This document shows, piece after piece, positions 43,332 to 53,543 of a DNA stretch of 64,000 bases (its first letter is position 1; each line of letters starts with the position of its first letter). Below the pieces are notes generated by a model that ran no database searches, was not told where the DNA came from, and worked only from the letters and a program-made list of their open reading frames with translations. This DNA comes from Methylophaga thalassica (GTDB lineage: Bacteria > Pseudomonadota > Gammaproteobacteria > Nitrosococcales > Methylophagaceae), in the NCBI RefSeq assembly GCF_030159795.1, contig NZ_BSND01000013.1, forward strand, positions 248,001-312,000. The letters are read 5' to 3'. The position numbers and the translations under genes were made by a program.

Positions 43332-43352
43332 ATCTCCTTGAAGAAAGGAGAT
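43332..43352 (+). promoter_or_regulatory. Hairpin in the rplU leader
   Basis: ATCTCCTT (43332-43339) and AAGGAGAT (43345-43352) form a perfect 8-bp stem with a GAAGA loop, 60 bp before the rplU ATG. The right arm contains an anti-SD-like AAGGAG. It may be part of the L21 operon leader or of a promoter region; no T-run follows. Confidence 0.4.
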
Positions 43353-43412
43353 ACAATTGCCGGTCTTTTGTGGGGTAACCCGCATTAACACTATTATACT
43401 TTGGAGACAGCG

Positions 43413-43724
43413 ATGTACGCTATTGTCGCGACTGGCGGTAAACAATACCGAGTTAAAGAGGGCGAAAAGCTCCGCATTGAAAAATTGACTGCTGAAGCCG
43501 GTGATACGGTTGAGCTTGATAAAGTTCTGTTAGTTGGCGAAGGTGAAGACATCAAAGTTGGTGCACCTTACCTTGACGGTGCTAAAGTGACTGCGAAAGT
43601 GGCAGCTAACGGCCGTGGCGATAAAGTGAAAATCGTCAAATTCAAACGTCGTAAGCACCATCAAAAACAGATGGGTCATCGTCAAGCATATACTGAAATC
43701 GAAATCACAGGCATCTCAGCCTAA
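43413..43724 (+). CDS. rplU: 50S ribosomal protein L21
   Basis: A 103-residue ribosomal protein (E. coli 103) that binds 23S rRNA near L20. The start [17 protein letters not shown] at 43413 matches the family and follows a GGAG ribosome binding site; an in-frame extension to 43401 is rejected. The basic C-terminal region [21 protein letters not shown] is intact. It leads the rplU-rpmA pair, with obgE downstream after a terminator. Confidence 0.99.
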   Translation: MYAIVATGGKQYRVKEGEKLRIEKLTAEAGDTVELDKVLLVGEGEDIKVGAPYLDGAKVTAKVAANGRGDKVKIVKFKRRKHHQKQMGHRQAYTEIEITGISA

Positions 43725-43747
43725 GAATCGGAAAAGAGGTTTAAGAA

Positions 43748-44005
43748 ATGGCTCACAAGAAAGCTGGTGGTAGTACTCGTAACGGACGTGATTCAGAGTC
43801 TAAACGCCTTGGTGTAAAACGCTACGGTGGTGAATTAGTGTCTGGTGGTAACATTTTAGTTCGTCAGCGTGGTACACGTTACCATGCAGGTCGTAACGTA
43901 GGTATCGGTAAAGACCATACTTTATTTGCGACAGCTGAAGGTAAAGTATTATTTGAGACCAAAGGTCCTCAAAACCGTACTTTCGTCAGTGTTGTTGCTG
44001 ACTAA
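43748..44005 (+). CDS. rpmA: 50S ribosomal protein L27
   Basis: An 85-residue protein whose N-terminal tail reaches the peptidyl transferase centre. [19 protein letters not shown] is the unmodified proteobacterial start without the cleaved extension of Firmicutes. The gene is 23 bp after rplU with an AGAGG ribosome binding site. Confidence 0.99.
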   Translation: MAHKKAGGSTRNGRDSESKRLGVKRYGGELVSGGNILVRQRGTRYHAGRNVGIGKDHTLFATAEGKVLFETKGPQNRTFVSVVAD

Positions 44006-44039
44006 GAATATTTGTTAGCCCGTATGGGGCAAACAGCAC

Positions 44040-44068
44040 AAAGCCCCGCTGATGCGGGGTTTTTTGTT
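44040..44068 (+). terminator. Intrinsic terminator after rpmA
   Basis: GCCCCGC (with flanking A residues) and GCGGGGT form the stem with a TGAT loop, followed by a run of T. It separates the ribosomal pair from obgE. Confidence 0.88.
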
Positions 44069-44109
44069 TCTGGCATATAGGTTTATAGTCAGAAAGAACA
44101 TGAGATTAA

Positions 44110-45189
<1,080 letters not shown>

Positions 45190-45195
45190 ACCTCA

Positions 45196-46326
45196 GTGAC
45201 AGAACCACATCAGCAATTATTGAATACCAAGCGCTGGGTTATCAAAATTGGCAGTGCTTTATTAACTCGTATTGGTGAAGGTCTTGATACGGATCGCATA
45301 CGTTGGTTAAGTGCTGAAATAGCCGAACTAAGACGTCAGGGAAAAGAAGTGGTATTAGTCACGTCTGGCTCAGTTGCGGCGGGTATGCAGAAACTGGGTT
45401 GGAAAAGACGTCCACACGAAATTCATCGTCTGCAAGCGGCTGCCAGTGTTGGTCAGATGGAGTTGGTCAACGCCTATGCCACAGAATGCGGTAAGCATGG
45501 CATTCACACCGCTCAAATCTTATTAACTCACTCTGATTTATCAGACCGTGGCCGTCATCTTAATGCACGTAGTGCACTGCAAACGTTGCTGGAATTAGAT
45601 ATTCTGCCCGTGGTTAATGAGAACGATACCATTGCTACCGAAGAAATTCGTTTTGGCGATAACGACACACTAGCAGCCATGACTGCCAATCTTGTTGAGG
45701 CCGATGTGTTAGTTATCTTGACGGATCAGGACGGCTTGTTTGACTCCGATCCCAGAACTAATCCTAATGCCCGCATGATTGCTGCCTCAGCTGCCAGTAA
45801 CGCAGCGCTTGATCAAATGGCGGGTGATAGTAAAGGTGAGCTGGGCCGTGGTGGTATGACCACCAAATTATTGGCAGCACGCCGTGCGGCCCGTTCAGGT
45901 GCCTATACGGTTATTTTATCTGGTAAACATCCCGACAATCTTCGTCACCTGGCGGCAGGGCATGGCGTGGGTACATTACTTTGGCCAGACAATAAGCCGA
46001 TTACTGCCAGACAGCAGTGGCTGGTGGGTCATTTAATCGCCAAAGGGCAATTAGTGTTGGATGATGGTGCAGTGGCTGTGTTGAGAGAACAAGGGCGCAG
46101 TTTATTGCCTGTCGGAGTGACCCATGTTGAAGGCAAGTTTACACGTGGTGAATTGGTGATTTGTCGTGATGTAAATGGTAAAGAAATCGCCAGAGGGTTA
46201 GCGAATTATAATGCTGATGAGGCGCATCTGATTAAAGGCAAACCCAGCAGTGAAATTGAATCTATCCTGGGTTATGTCGGTGAACCTGAACTTATTCACC
46301 GCGATAATCTGGTGTTAACCAGCTAA
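45196..46326 (+). CDS. proB: Glutamate 5-kinase
   Basis: A 376-residue enzyme that phosphorylates glutamate at the start of proline synthesis. The amino acid kinase domain (residues 1-260) has VIKIGSALLT, LVTSGSVAAGM and VNENDTIA. A PUA domain (about 275-360) forms the C-terminus. The start is GTG at 45196, 6 bp after obgE. Proline feedback through this enzyme is typical of the family. A bidirectional terminator follows. Confidence 0.97.
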   Translation: MTEPHQQLLNTKRWVIKIGSALLTRIGEGLDTDRIRWLSAEIAELRRQGKEVVLVTSGSVAAGMQKLGWKRRPHEIHRLQAAASVGQMELVNAYATECGKHGIHTAQILLTHSDLSDRGRHLNARSALQTLLELDILPVVNENDTIATEEIRFGDNDTLAAMTANLVEADVLVILTDQDGLFDSDPRTNPNARMIAASAASNAALDQMAGDSKGELGRGGMTTKLLAARRAARSGAYTVILSGKHPDNLRHLAAGHGVGTLLWPDNKPITARQQWLVGHLIAKGQLVLDDGAVAVLREQGRSLLPVGVTHVEGKFTRGELVICRDVNGKEIARGLANYNADEAHLIKGKPSSEIESILGYVGEPELIHRDNLVLTS

Positions 46327-46355
46327 TTCAAGAGAATAATAAAAATCGCAGGCAT

Positions 46356-46385
46356 AAAAAAACCGACATTAAGTCGGTTTTTTTT
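46356..46385. terminator. Bidirectional terminator between proB and rpsT
   Basis: AACCGAC and GTCGGTT form a stem around ATTAA, with an A-run on the left and a T-run of eight on the right. It can end both proB (plus) and rpsT (minus). Confidence 0.9.
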
Positions 46386-46404
46386 ATAAAGTCGAAACTT
46401 TAAA

Positions 46405-46665
46405 TTACATTGCGCGAACAGCGTTGTTCAAACGGCTTTTACCACGAGCAGCAGTATTCTTGTGAATAATGCCTTTACCCGCCATACGATCTAATGCAGG
46501 CGCTGCAACTTTGAAAGCAGCAACAGCTTGTTCTTTATCACCAGCTGCGATTGCTTTTCTCAGTGCTTTAATCGTTGTACGCATCGCTGAACGTTGGCTG
46601 GCGTTACGCTGACGGTGTACTTCTGCTTGACGCGCGCGTTTTCTTGCTTGTGCCGAATTTGCCAA
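46405..46665 (-). CDS. rpsT: 30S ribosomal protein S20
   Basis: An 86-residue, very basic helical-bundle ribosomal protein (E. coli 87). The sequence begins [19 protein letters not shown] and contains [17 protein letters not shown], both typical of S20. The start follows AGGAGAA. It is a single-gene unit that shares a bidirectional terminator with proB. Confidence 0.98.
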   Translation of the reverse strand: MANSAQARKRARQAEVHRQRNASQRSAMRTTIKALRKAIAAGDKEQAVAAFKVAAPALDRMAGKGIIHKNTAARGKSRLNNAVRAM

Positions 46666-46798
46666 AGTGCTTCTCCTAAAAATTCATTTATCTGTAGCTA
46701 AACCTAGCTATCTGTATTTACAGATGAGCCCGACATTATCCGGATTTTAATCTGATTTGTAAATGGTATTATGTGATTATTTTTCAATAGGATGACCC

Positions 46799-47578
46799 AT
46801 GCGCATAATCACAGCCAATGTGAACGGTATTAGAGCCGCCGCCCGTAAAGGTTTTTTTGACTGGCTACCCAAGCAAAATGCAGATGTTGTCTGTATTCAG
46901 GAAACCAAAGCTCAAGTGCACCAACTTGAAGATGATATTTTCAGGCCGCAAGGATATCACTGTTATTACCATGATGCAGAGAAAAAGGGTTACAGCGGTG
47001 TGGCGCTGTATTGTAAAGCAGAGCCTGATGAGGTGATTGTGGGTATGGGTAATGAGGAGTTTGATGCGGAAGGCCGTTACATCGAAGCCCGTTTTGGTAA
47101 TTTAAGCGTGATTTCGCTGTATATGCCTTCAGGTTCATCAAAAGAAGAGCGACAAATTGCCAAATATCGCTGCATGGATTTTTTTGAAAATAAAATGCAG
47201 GACATGAAAGACTCGGGTCGCGATGTATTGATTTGTGGCGATTGGAATATTGCACATAAAAATGAAGATATTCGTAACTGGAAAGGCAATCTGAAAAACT
47301 CTGGCTTCTTACCGGAGGAGCGCGCCTGGTTGGATAAACTGTTTGATGAAATGGGTTTTATTGATGCGTTTCGAGAGTTACCGCAGGAAGAACATCAATA
47401 CACCTGGTGGTCAAACCGTGGTCAGGCCAGAGCCAATAATGTGGGATGGCGTATTGATTACCATATCTTAACGCCGGGCATGAAAGGTAAAGTCAAAGCC
47501 ACAGAAATCTATCGCGATGAGTCTTTTTCGGATCATGCGCCGTTAATCATTGACTATGACTACGCGTTACCAAAATAA
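46799..47578 (+). CDS. xthA: Exodeoxyribonuclease III family AP endonuclease
   Basis: A 259-residue metal-dependent endonuclease/exonuclease of base excision repair. The active-site elements are present: N and D in ITANVNGIRAAARKG, the glutamate in CIQETKAQ, GDWNIAH, and SDHAPLIIDY at the C-terminus. It belongs to the ExoIII/APE1 group and is about the size of E. coli Xth (268). It is a single gene with an ATG at 46799; a hairpin and a small gene follow. Confidence 0.93.
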   Translation: MRIITANVNGIRAAARKGFFDWLPKQNADVVCIQETKAQVHQLEDDIFRPQGYHCYYHDAEKKGYSGVALYCKAEPDEVIVGMGNEEFDAEGRYIEARFGNLSVISLYMPSGSSKEERQIAKYRCMDFFENKMQDMKDSGRDVLICGDWNIAHKNEDIRNWKGNLKNSGFLPEERAWLDKLFDEMGFIDAFRELPQEEHQYTWWSNRGQARANNVGWRIDYHILTPGMKGKVKATEIYRDESFSDHAPLIIDYDYALPK

Positions 47579-47600
47579 ACAAATGAACTTTATCACGCCA

Positions 47601-47635
47601 TAACTCTCTGACTTATTTAACCTAACAGAGAGTTA
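47601..47635 (+). promoter_or_regulatory. Perfect 10-bp hairpin covering the ribosome binding site of the 58-residue gene
   Basis: TAACTCTCTG (47601-47610) and CAGAGAGTTA (47626-47635) pair exactly around a 15-base loop. The right arm contains the only Shine-Dalgarno-like purine run (AGAGAG) and ends 3 bases before the ATG at 47639. No T-run follows, so translation control is more likely than termination of xthA. Confidence 0.5.
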
Positions 47636-47638
47636 TGT

Positions 47639-47815
47639 ATGTGGTCATTATTTAAGTCTGATCCTGAGAAAAAGTTAAAAAAGCAATTAAAACAAAAGCG
47701 TGAACAGGCATTACATGCACAACGTAATGGCGATATACGGCTGTTTGCTTCACTGACTCAGGAGGCAGAGGCGATATTGAAACAATTACAGCAAGTGCAG
47801 TCAGACAAAGCCTGA
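47639..47815 (+). CDS. 58-residue DUF6435-like small protein
   Basis: A small, charged, mostly helical protein: a short hydrophobic start (MWSLFKSDPEKKL), a lysine-rich helix (KKQLKQKREQALHAQRNGDIRLFASL) and a final helix. It resembles the DUF6435 family of short gammaproteobacterial proteins, which share the AQRNGDIR core; function unknown. An alternative ATG 4 bases upstream runs into a stop at once, so 47639 is the start. It converges with recQ 13 bp away. Confidence 0.75.
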   Translation: MWSLFKSDPEKKLKKQLKQKREQALHAQRNGDIRLFASLTQEAEAILKQLQQVQSDKA

Positions 47816-47828
47816 AAGCACGTTGTCA

Positions 47829-49955
47829 TTAATACATGGATGCCAGAACGCAACGAATCACACCATAATCATAAGCTTCATCCAGGGCCTGATAAATCGC
47901 TTTCAGGCTCTGAGATTCATCTCCTAATGAATCAATCGTCAGCATGATCGTGTTCAGCTCAGCATCTTCCAGGTCCAGTACGTCTTTTACATCCAGTAAC
48001 CCGGCATTAATGCCTTCAGCCAGATGGCTATAAACTGTACTGAGTTTTAAATCTCGCTGTTTCGCAATGCTGTCTATCTCATGTCCTTTTTCCAGTAATA
48101 ACAACGTGTCATTAATCGTGTCACTCAAGCCGTTATTCAGTAACTCAGACAAAGGATGTTGTTGAATGACCTCTAAAAACGCATGGCCGTAATGGTTGAG
48201 TTTTTGTTCGCCCACGCCGGAAATACGTTGCATAGCCGCCATATCTGCAGGTCGATAACGACACATTTCCAACAACGTCGCATCATGAAAAATAACGTAA
48301 GGCGGCAACTCATGTTGTTTGGCAATATCCGAGCGTAATTGACGCAATGCTTCCCAAAGTCGTTGATCTTGAGGGCGAACAGCTGTTTGTTTTTTGCCGG
48401 TTTTAGCTGTTGATTTTTTAGGCGACTGTTTTCTTAAATATAATGTTTGCTCGCCGCGGAGGACTGGTCGACATTTTTCTGTCAGACGTAATGCGCCATA
48501 ACGCTGAATATCAATATCCAGATAACCCGTGGCGATTAACTGACGGAAAATACCTCGCCATTGAGTGGCATTGAGTTCAGAGCCGATGCCGTAGGTACTT
48601 AACTTGTCATGCTGGTTTTGTTTAATACGTTCATCGTCACTACCAAGTAAGATATCGATTAAATAATTCACCCCGAATCGTTGTTCGGTACGATAAACAC
48701 AAGACAAGGCCTTTTGTGCCATTTCTGTCGCATCAAAGCTTTCAGGAGGTGTTTGGCAATTATCACATTGCCCGCATTTTTCAGGTGCTTCCTCATCAAA
48801 ATAGGCCAAGATGGCCTGACGCCGACAGGTGATGAGTTCACATAAACCTAGCATGGCATCCAATTTATGTTGTTCAACCCGTTTGACCATATCCGGCGCA
48901 TTGGAGTCCTGCATAAACTGCCGCAGCGTAATGACATCCTGCAGGCCATAAGCCATCCAGGCATCAGCCGGTAAACCGTCACGGCCAGCACGCCCGGTTT
49001 CCTGATAATAGGCCTCAATATTTTTCGGTAAGTTCAGGTGAGCGACAAAACGCACATCCGGTTTATCAATACCCATGCCAAAGGCGATGGTAGCGACAAT
49101 GATCACCGCTTCTTCACGTAAAAACCGCTGTTGGTGTTTTGCTCTTACCTCATTGGACAAACCGGCATGATAGGGCAGCGCAACCCGACCTTGTTCCTGA
49201 AGCCATTCGGCAATGGCCTCGACTTTCTTTCGCGACAGACAATAAACAATGCCGGCATCATTGGCGTGGTGTTCCTCGATAAACTGCCACAGCTGTTGTT
49301 TGGCTTGGCTTGCCTCGGTAATCGCATAAAAAATATTGTGTCGGTCAAAACTATTCAGATAGACATTGGCTTGCTGCAGATTGAGTTGCTCAATGATTTC
49401 CTGACGTGTGCGTTTATCGGCCGTGGCTGTCAGAGCAATACGAGGCACATTAGGAAAGCGTTCATGTAGTCGTCGAAGCTGTTGATACTCTGGTCGAAAG
49501 TCATGGCCCCACTGCGATACACAATGCGCTTCATCTATTGCAAATAAGGAAATGGTTACACGACTCAATAGCGATATGCTGCGCTCATTCAGTAAACGCT
49601 CTGGGGCGATGTACAATACATCAATCAACCCGTCTTCAAGTTGTTGCTCAACGCTATAGGCTTCTGAGGCTGACAAACTTGAGTTAAGAAAGGCCGCTTT
49701 CACACCCAACTCGTTTAATGCCACCACCTGATCCTGCATTAAAGCAATCAACGGTGAAACCACAATGCCGGTGCCTGGTCGTATCAGCGCCGGAATCTGA
49801 TAACAAAGTGATTTACCGCCGCCAGTTGGCATCAATACAAGGGCATCACCACCCTGGATAACATGCTCAACGATATCGTCTTGATTATGTCGAAAGCCAT
49901 TGTAACCAAAAATGTTCTGTAGCACGTCCAGTGCGGGTTGTCCTTGAGTCTGCAT
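47829..49955 (-). CDS. recQ: ATP-dependent DNA helicase RecQ
   Basis: A 708-residue 3'-5' helicase for recombination and fork repair. Motif I is [15 protein letters not shown], motif [19 protein letters not shown], and motif [15 protein letters not shown]. The RQC zinc cysteines are in [24 protein letters not shown]. An HRDC domain (about residues 525-600) is followed by an extra C-terminal helix-turn-helix-like segment ([20 protein letters not shown]) absent from E. coli RecQ (609 residues) but known in other RecQ proteins. Single gene. Confidence 0.97.
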   Translation of the reverse strand: MQTQGQPALDVLQNIFGYNGFRHNQDDIVEHVIQGGDALVLMPTGGGKSLCYQIPALIRPGTGIVVSPLIALMQDQVVALNELGVKAAFLNSSLSASEAYSVEQQLEDGLIDVLYIAPERLLNERSISLLSRVTISLFAIDEAHCVSQWGHDFRPEYQQLRRLHERFPNVPRIALTATADKRTRQEIIEQLNLQQANVYLNSFDRHNIFYAITEASQAKQQLWQFIEEHHANDAGIVYCLSRKKVEAIAEWLQEQGRVALPYHAGLSNEVRAKHQQRFLREEAVIIVATIAFGMGIDKPDVRFVAHLNLPKNIEAYYQETGRAGRDGLPADAWMAYGLQDVITLRQFMQDSNAPDMVKRVEQHKLDAMLGLCELITCRRQAILAYFDEEAPEKCGQCDNCQTPPESFDATEMAQKALSCVYRTEQRFGVNYLIDILLGSDDERIKQNQHDKLSTYGIGSELNATQWRGIFRQLIATGYLDIDIQRYGALRLTEKCRPVLRGEQTLYLRKQSPKKSTAKTGKKQTAVRPQDQRLWEALRQLRSDIAKQHELPPYVIFHDATLLEMCRYRPADMAAMQRISGVGEQKLNHYGHAFLEVIQQHPLSELLNNGLSDTINDTLLLLEKGHEIDSIAKQRDLKLSTVYSHLAEGINAGLLDVKDVLDLEDAELNTIMLTIDSLGDESQSLKAIYQALDEAYDYGVIRCVLASMY

Positions 49956-50133
49956 AAATAAATTCAGTGGTTAAAGCAAAGGGGCATTATGGCAAATATG
50001 CCCTGACTCTAACATCAGAGATGAACGGTAAATTCGGTTTATCACTGAAACACAGGCAAAATAGATAAGGCGAAATCCCCATCTCATCCCAAATGTTCAT
50101 TGTTTGGGCAAAACTTAAATTTTAGGAATTCAA

Positions 50134-50481
50134 ATGAAAGACATTACCGTGGACAGTAATCCCAGCGAAGCACAATTAAAGAAAATGGGGGTTGAACATT
50201 GGCCAACATGGGAAAAAGAAGTATCCGTATTTCCCTGGTCATTTGTGACCACTGAAGTGGCATACATTGTAGAAGGGGAGTGTGTGATGACGCCAAATGA
50301 TGGTGGCCCAGCGACCACATTTAAAGCGGGTGACTTAGTGGTCTTCCCTAACGGTTATAAAGGCACATGGGAAGTGAAAAAAGCACTAAAAAAACGCTTT
50401 AAACATAAGGATGGTAACTTCGTGAAATGTGCGTTTAGCCGTTATAAAATTCTGAAAAATCGTATCAAGGCAGCTCTTTAA
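50134..50481 (+). CDS. Cupin-domain protein with basic C-terminal extension
   Basis: A 115-residue protein. Residues 1-85 form a small RmlC-type cupin of the DUF861 kind, with EVAYIVEGECVMTPNDGG and FKAGDLVVFPNGYKGTWEV. The usual metal histidines of cupin motif 1 are not evident, so catalysis is uncertain. Relatives usually end at the VKKALKK segment; here about 30 more residues follow, rich in lysine and arginine (KRFKHKDGNF...RYKILKNRIKAAL), which could bind nucleic acid. It stands alone between two minus-strand DNA repair genes. Confidence 0.85.
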   Translation: MKDITVDSNPSEAQLKKMGVEHWPTWEKEVSVFPWSFVTTEVAYIVEGECVMTPNDGGPATTFKAGDLVVFPNGYKGTWEVKKALKKRFKHKDGNFVKCAFSRYKILKNRIKAAL

Positions 50482-50580
50482 TTATATCAATAGTGCTTGG
50501 GTTGAAGGTTGAAGCTCAATGACCATAACTAAGTTCATTTCGGGTTTCTTCCTCAATCCAAACGATGGATCGTTTTATTT

Positions 50581-51669
50581 TTAAAACTCATCATTTAACG
50601 CTAAGTCTAACTGTGGTTGATGAGTCTGTAATACCGGCACATCAAACCCACTCATACTTAATCCGACCAATCTCACAGGTTTGATTCCAGCTTCTGTTTT
50701 TTCAAGCAATAACGGAATGATCTGTTTTAAGTCTGTTAGTTGAATAATGTGCTCGGTGCTGTGCGCACGGGTGACTTGTTGAAAGTCAGCATATTTCACT
50801 TTGACGGTGATGGTGCGCGCTTTCAGGTTTTGTTTACTCAGGCTTTCGAAAACGCGTTCAGCCAGATCAAGCAGTTTGGCGGTTAATTCCGGGATAGAGT
50901 GAATATCTTCAGCAAAGGTGGTTTCTTTACCGAGCGATTTACGGATGCGTTGACTGCGAACCGGACGTTCGTCGATAGCTCGGGCGATGTTGTAATAATA
51001 CTGACCTGCTTTACCGAAACGCTCAGTCAGTTCTGTTAATGATTTCTCACGTAGGTTCTTGCCAGTATGGATGCCGAGATTATGCATTTTGGTTTCTGTG
51101 GCGGGACCAATGCCATGAAACTTACCCACTGGAAGAGCGGCGACAAAAGCTTCGCCTTGTTCGGGTCTGATGACATAGAGCCCATTGGGTTTGTCCATAT
51201 CCGAGGCAATTTTGGCGAGGAATTTATTATAGGAAACACCCGCCGAGGCGGTGAGTCGGGTTTCCTGCAAAATCTCACGTTTAATGGCCTGGGCAATCAA
51301 GGTGGCCGAACCATTAAAAGCCTCGGTGTATGTAACATCTAAATACGCTTCATCAAGAGATAACGGCTCAACTTCAGTGGCATAACGCCAGAAAATGTCA
51401 CGGATTTGGTTGGATACTTCACGGTAAGCATCAAAGCGTGGCGGCACAAATAAGGCATGAGAGCATAAACGATAGGCACGTGAGCAGGGCATAGCCGAGT
51501 GAATGCCGTACTTTCTGGCTTCATAACTGCAGGCCGCAACCACGCCCCGGCTGTTAGGCTGGCCGCCGACGATCAGCGGTTTACCTTTATATTCGGGATG
51601 ATCACGTTGTTCAACAGAAGCAAAAAAAGCATCCATATCGACGTGAATTATTTTGCGTTGTTTAGCCAT
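50581..51669 (-). CDS. dinB: DNA polymerase IV (Y family)
   Basis: A 362-residue translesion polymerase, near E. coli DinB (351). The palm begins IHVDMDAFFASVEQRDHPEYKGKPLIVGG, and the catalytic SLDEAYLDVT motif is intact. The thumb (KFHGIGPATETKMHNLGI) and little-finger domain follow. The C-terminus (PVLQTHQPQLDLALNDEF) ends with a QxDL-like motif of the kind that binds the beta clamp. No LexA box could be recognised near the start. Confidence 0.96.
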   Translation of the reverse strand: MAKQRKIIHVDMDAFFASVEQRDHPEYKGKPLIVGGQPNSRGVVAACSYEARKYGIHSAMPCSRAYRLCSHALFVPPRFDAYREVSNQIRDIFWRYATEVEPLSLDEAYLDVTYTEAFNGSATLIAQAIKREILQETRLTASAGVSYNKFLAKIASDMDKPNGLYVIRPEQGEAFVAALPVGKFHGIGPATETKMHNLGIHTGKNLREKSLTELTERFGKAGQYYYNIARAIDERPVRSQRIRKSLGKETTFAEDIHSIPELTAKLLDLAERVFESLSKQNLKARTITVKVKYADFQQVTRAHSTEHIIQLTDLKQIIPLLLEKTEAGIKPVRLVGLSMSGFDVPVLQTHQPQLDLALNDEF

Positions 51670-51833
51670 GAGGTAGCAAGGATATCAGAAGTGTGTTCTC
51701 TTAATTTTCTCATTATCGTTGACTGCATGATGAACAGCAATATTTTCTAGTCGTCTGTATCACTATGAACAAAAGTGGAACCAGATATACTTCAATGTTA
51801 CTTTAGCTGATTCAACGCGATCTGAGACCGATT

Positions 51834-53378
51834 TTGATAGCACGACTACGTTCATGGCAGGAGAGTTTACAAGCATTTATGCACCCGCGGGTGTTAACGA
51901 TGCTTGTCTTTGGCATCATGGCGGGCCTGCCGTTATTACTGATTTTTTCCACCTTGAGTCTATGGCTTGGCGAAGTCGGCATCGCAAAAAGTGACATCAC
52001 TTATTTCAGTTGGGCGGCACTGGGTTACTCATTCAAATTCGTTTGGGCACCATTAGTCGATGTCATGCCTTTACCCTTATTAACCCGTTGGCTAGGACGT
52101 CGGCGTGCCTGGTTATTATTGGCGCAGTGCATGGTGATGGGCTCCATTATTTTTATGGCCATGGTCGATCCCGCTCAGCATTCCTTGGTGTGGATGGGCG
52201 CTGCTGCGGTGTGTTTAGGCTTTTCTTCGGCTACTCAGGATATCGTGACCGATGCTTACCGTATTGAATCAGCCAATGCTGAACTGCAAGCGATGATGTC
52301 AGCCAGTTACATCGCCGGATATCGCATTGGCATGTTGCTGGCTGGAGGCGGAGCTTTATTTCTGGCCAGTTATTTTGGTACCAGTATGGAGCATTATAAT
52401 TTTGAGGCTTGGCAATTAACCTACTGGGCGATGGCCAGTTTATTTTTAGTTGGCATTTTGACCACCTTAATCATCGATGAGCCCAAGCAACTACAAGCAT
52501 CAGCTTTGATCAATCGTCGCCATCATGTGCGATTTTTTATTACCTTTTTGCTGGCAGTGAGCGCCTTTATTTGTAGCTTTGCTCTGACAGCAGACTTAAC
52601 CGCGCTGGCGAAACAAAAACTGGGTTTACTTCTGAGTAATGCGCAACTGGTGTCTGTTTTTATCGAGTTAATCAGATTGGTATTTGCCGGGGTTGCCGCA
52701 GCGCTGGTTGCGCTGTTGATGACACAAATAAAATTTATCGATAAACAAAGTGTGACTCACAGCTACATCGCGCCTATTCAGGATTTCTTTACACGTTATG
52801 GCTGGTCTTTGGCTTGGTTATTATTAGCCTTGGTGGGTCTGTACCGAATCTCAGATATTGTCCTGGGCGTAGTGGCTAATCCGCTTTATCAAAGCCTTGG
52901 CTTTACCAAAAATGAAATTGCCACCGTGGTGAAAACCTTTGGTGTGTTTATGACCATTTTCGGCGCCTTTTATGGCGGGGTACTGGTGTTACGTTATGGT
53001 GTGATGCCGATATTGATGCTGGGGGCGGTGTTATCTGCCATTACCAATTTGTTGTTTATGCTGCTGGTGCAAAGCGGACATGATATTACGATGCTGTATG
53101 TGGTGATTACCGCCGATAATTTATCCGGCGGTCTGGCTAATGCCGCCTTTATTGCCTTTTTGTCGAGTTTAACCAATATCTCTTTTACTGCTGTGCAGTA
53201 TGCCATTTTCAGCTCATTGATGACCTTAATCCCCAAAGTGCTGGGCGGTTACTCTGGTTCTATGGTGGAGTCTATTGGGTTTGAAAATTTCTTTTTGATG
53301 ACGGCACTTATGGGGCTACCTGTGTTATTACTGATTGCACTGGCCCGTAAACGATTTAATCTCACCCATCCTCAATAA
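51834..53378 (+). CDS. ampG: AmpG-type muropeptide permease, MFS
   Basis: A 514-residue inner-membrane transporter with about 14 hydrophobic helices. AmpG imports anhydro-muropeptides released from the cell wall for recycling. The N-terminus has the diagnostic pattern GLPLLLIFSTLSLWLGEVGI and KFVWAPLVDVMPLPLLTRWLGRRRAW, and FSSATQDIVTDAYRIE follows. The frame opens at TTG 51834 (IARLRSWQESLQAFMHPRVL); a start at the ATG 15 codons later is possible but would drop conserved residues. Function fits with mltD and mrcB in the window. Confidence 0.9.
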   Translation: MIARLRSWQESLQAFMHPRVLTMLVFGIMAGLPLLLIFSTLSLWLGEVGIAKSDITYFSWAALGYSFKFVWAPLVDVMPLPLLTRWLGRRRAWLLLAQCMVMGSIIFMAMVDPAQHSLVWMGAAAVCLGFSSATQDIVTDAYRIESANAELQAMMSASYIAGYRIGMLLAGGGALFLASYFGTSMEHYNFEAWQLTYWAMASLFLVGILTTLIIDEPKQLQASALINRRHHVRFFITFLLAVSAFICSFALTADLTALAKQKLGLLLSNAQLVSVFIELIRLVFAGVAAALVALLMTQIKFIDKQSVTHSYIAPIQDFFTRYGWSLAWLLLALVGLYRISDIVLGVVANPLYQSLGFTKNEIATVVKTFGVFMTIFGAFYGGVLVLRYGVMPILMLGAVLSAITNLLFMLLVQSGHDITMLYVVITADNLSGGLANAAFIAFLSSLTNISFTAVQYAIFSSLMTLIPKVLGGYSGSMVESIGFENFFLMTALMGLPVLLLIALARKRFNLTHPQ

Positions 53379-53406
53379 CTATCCTTAAATAATTCTCAAG
53401 GATAGT
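53378..53406 (+). terminator. Hairpin after ampG
   Basis: ACTATCCTT (53378-53386) pairs with AAGGATAGT (53398-53406), with an 11-base loop. It begins at the ampG stop codon. The following bases are not T-rich, so it is a weak terminator at best. Confidence 0.4.
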
Positions 53407-53543
53407 GACATATTGCTTGGGTGGCTAATTCATTCAGGCCAAGGACACCGATGACTGGTCATGGAAAAGTGCAATCACCAGCTATCTGTGCCCCTGCTTC
53501 TGAAGTGGTTTATGTAACATTATTTGTCATTATCGGGTAAAAG

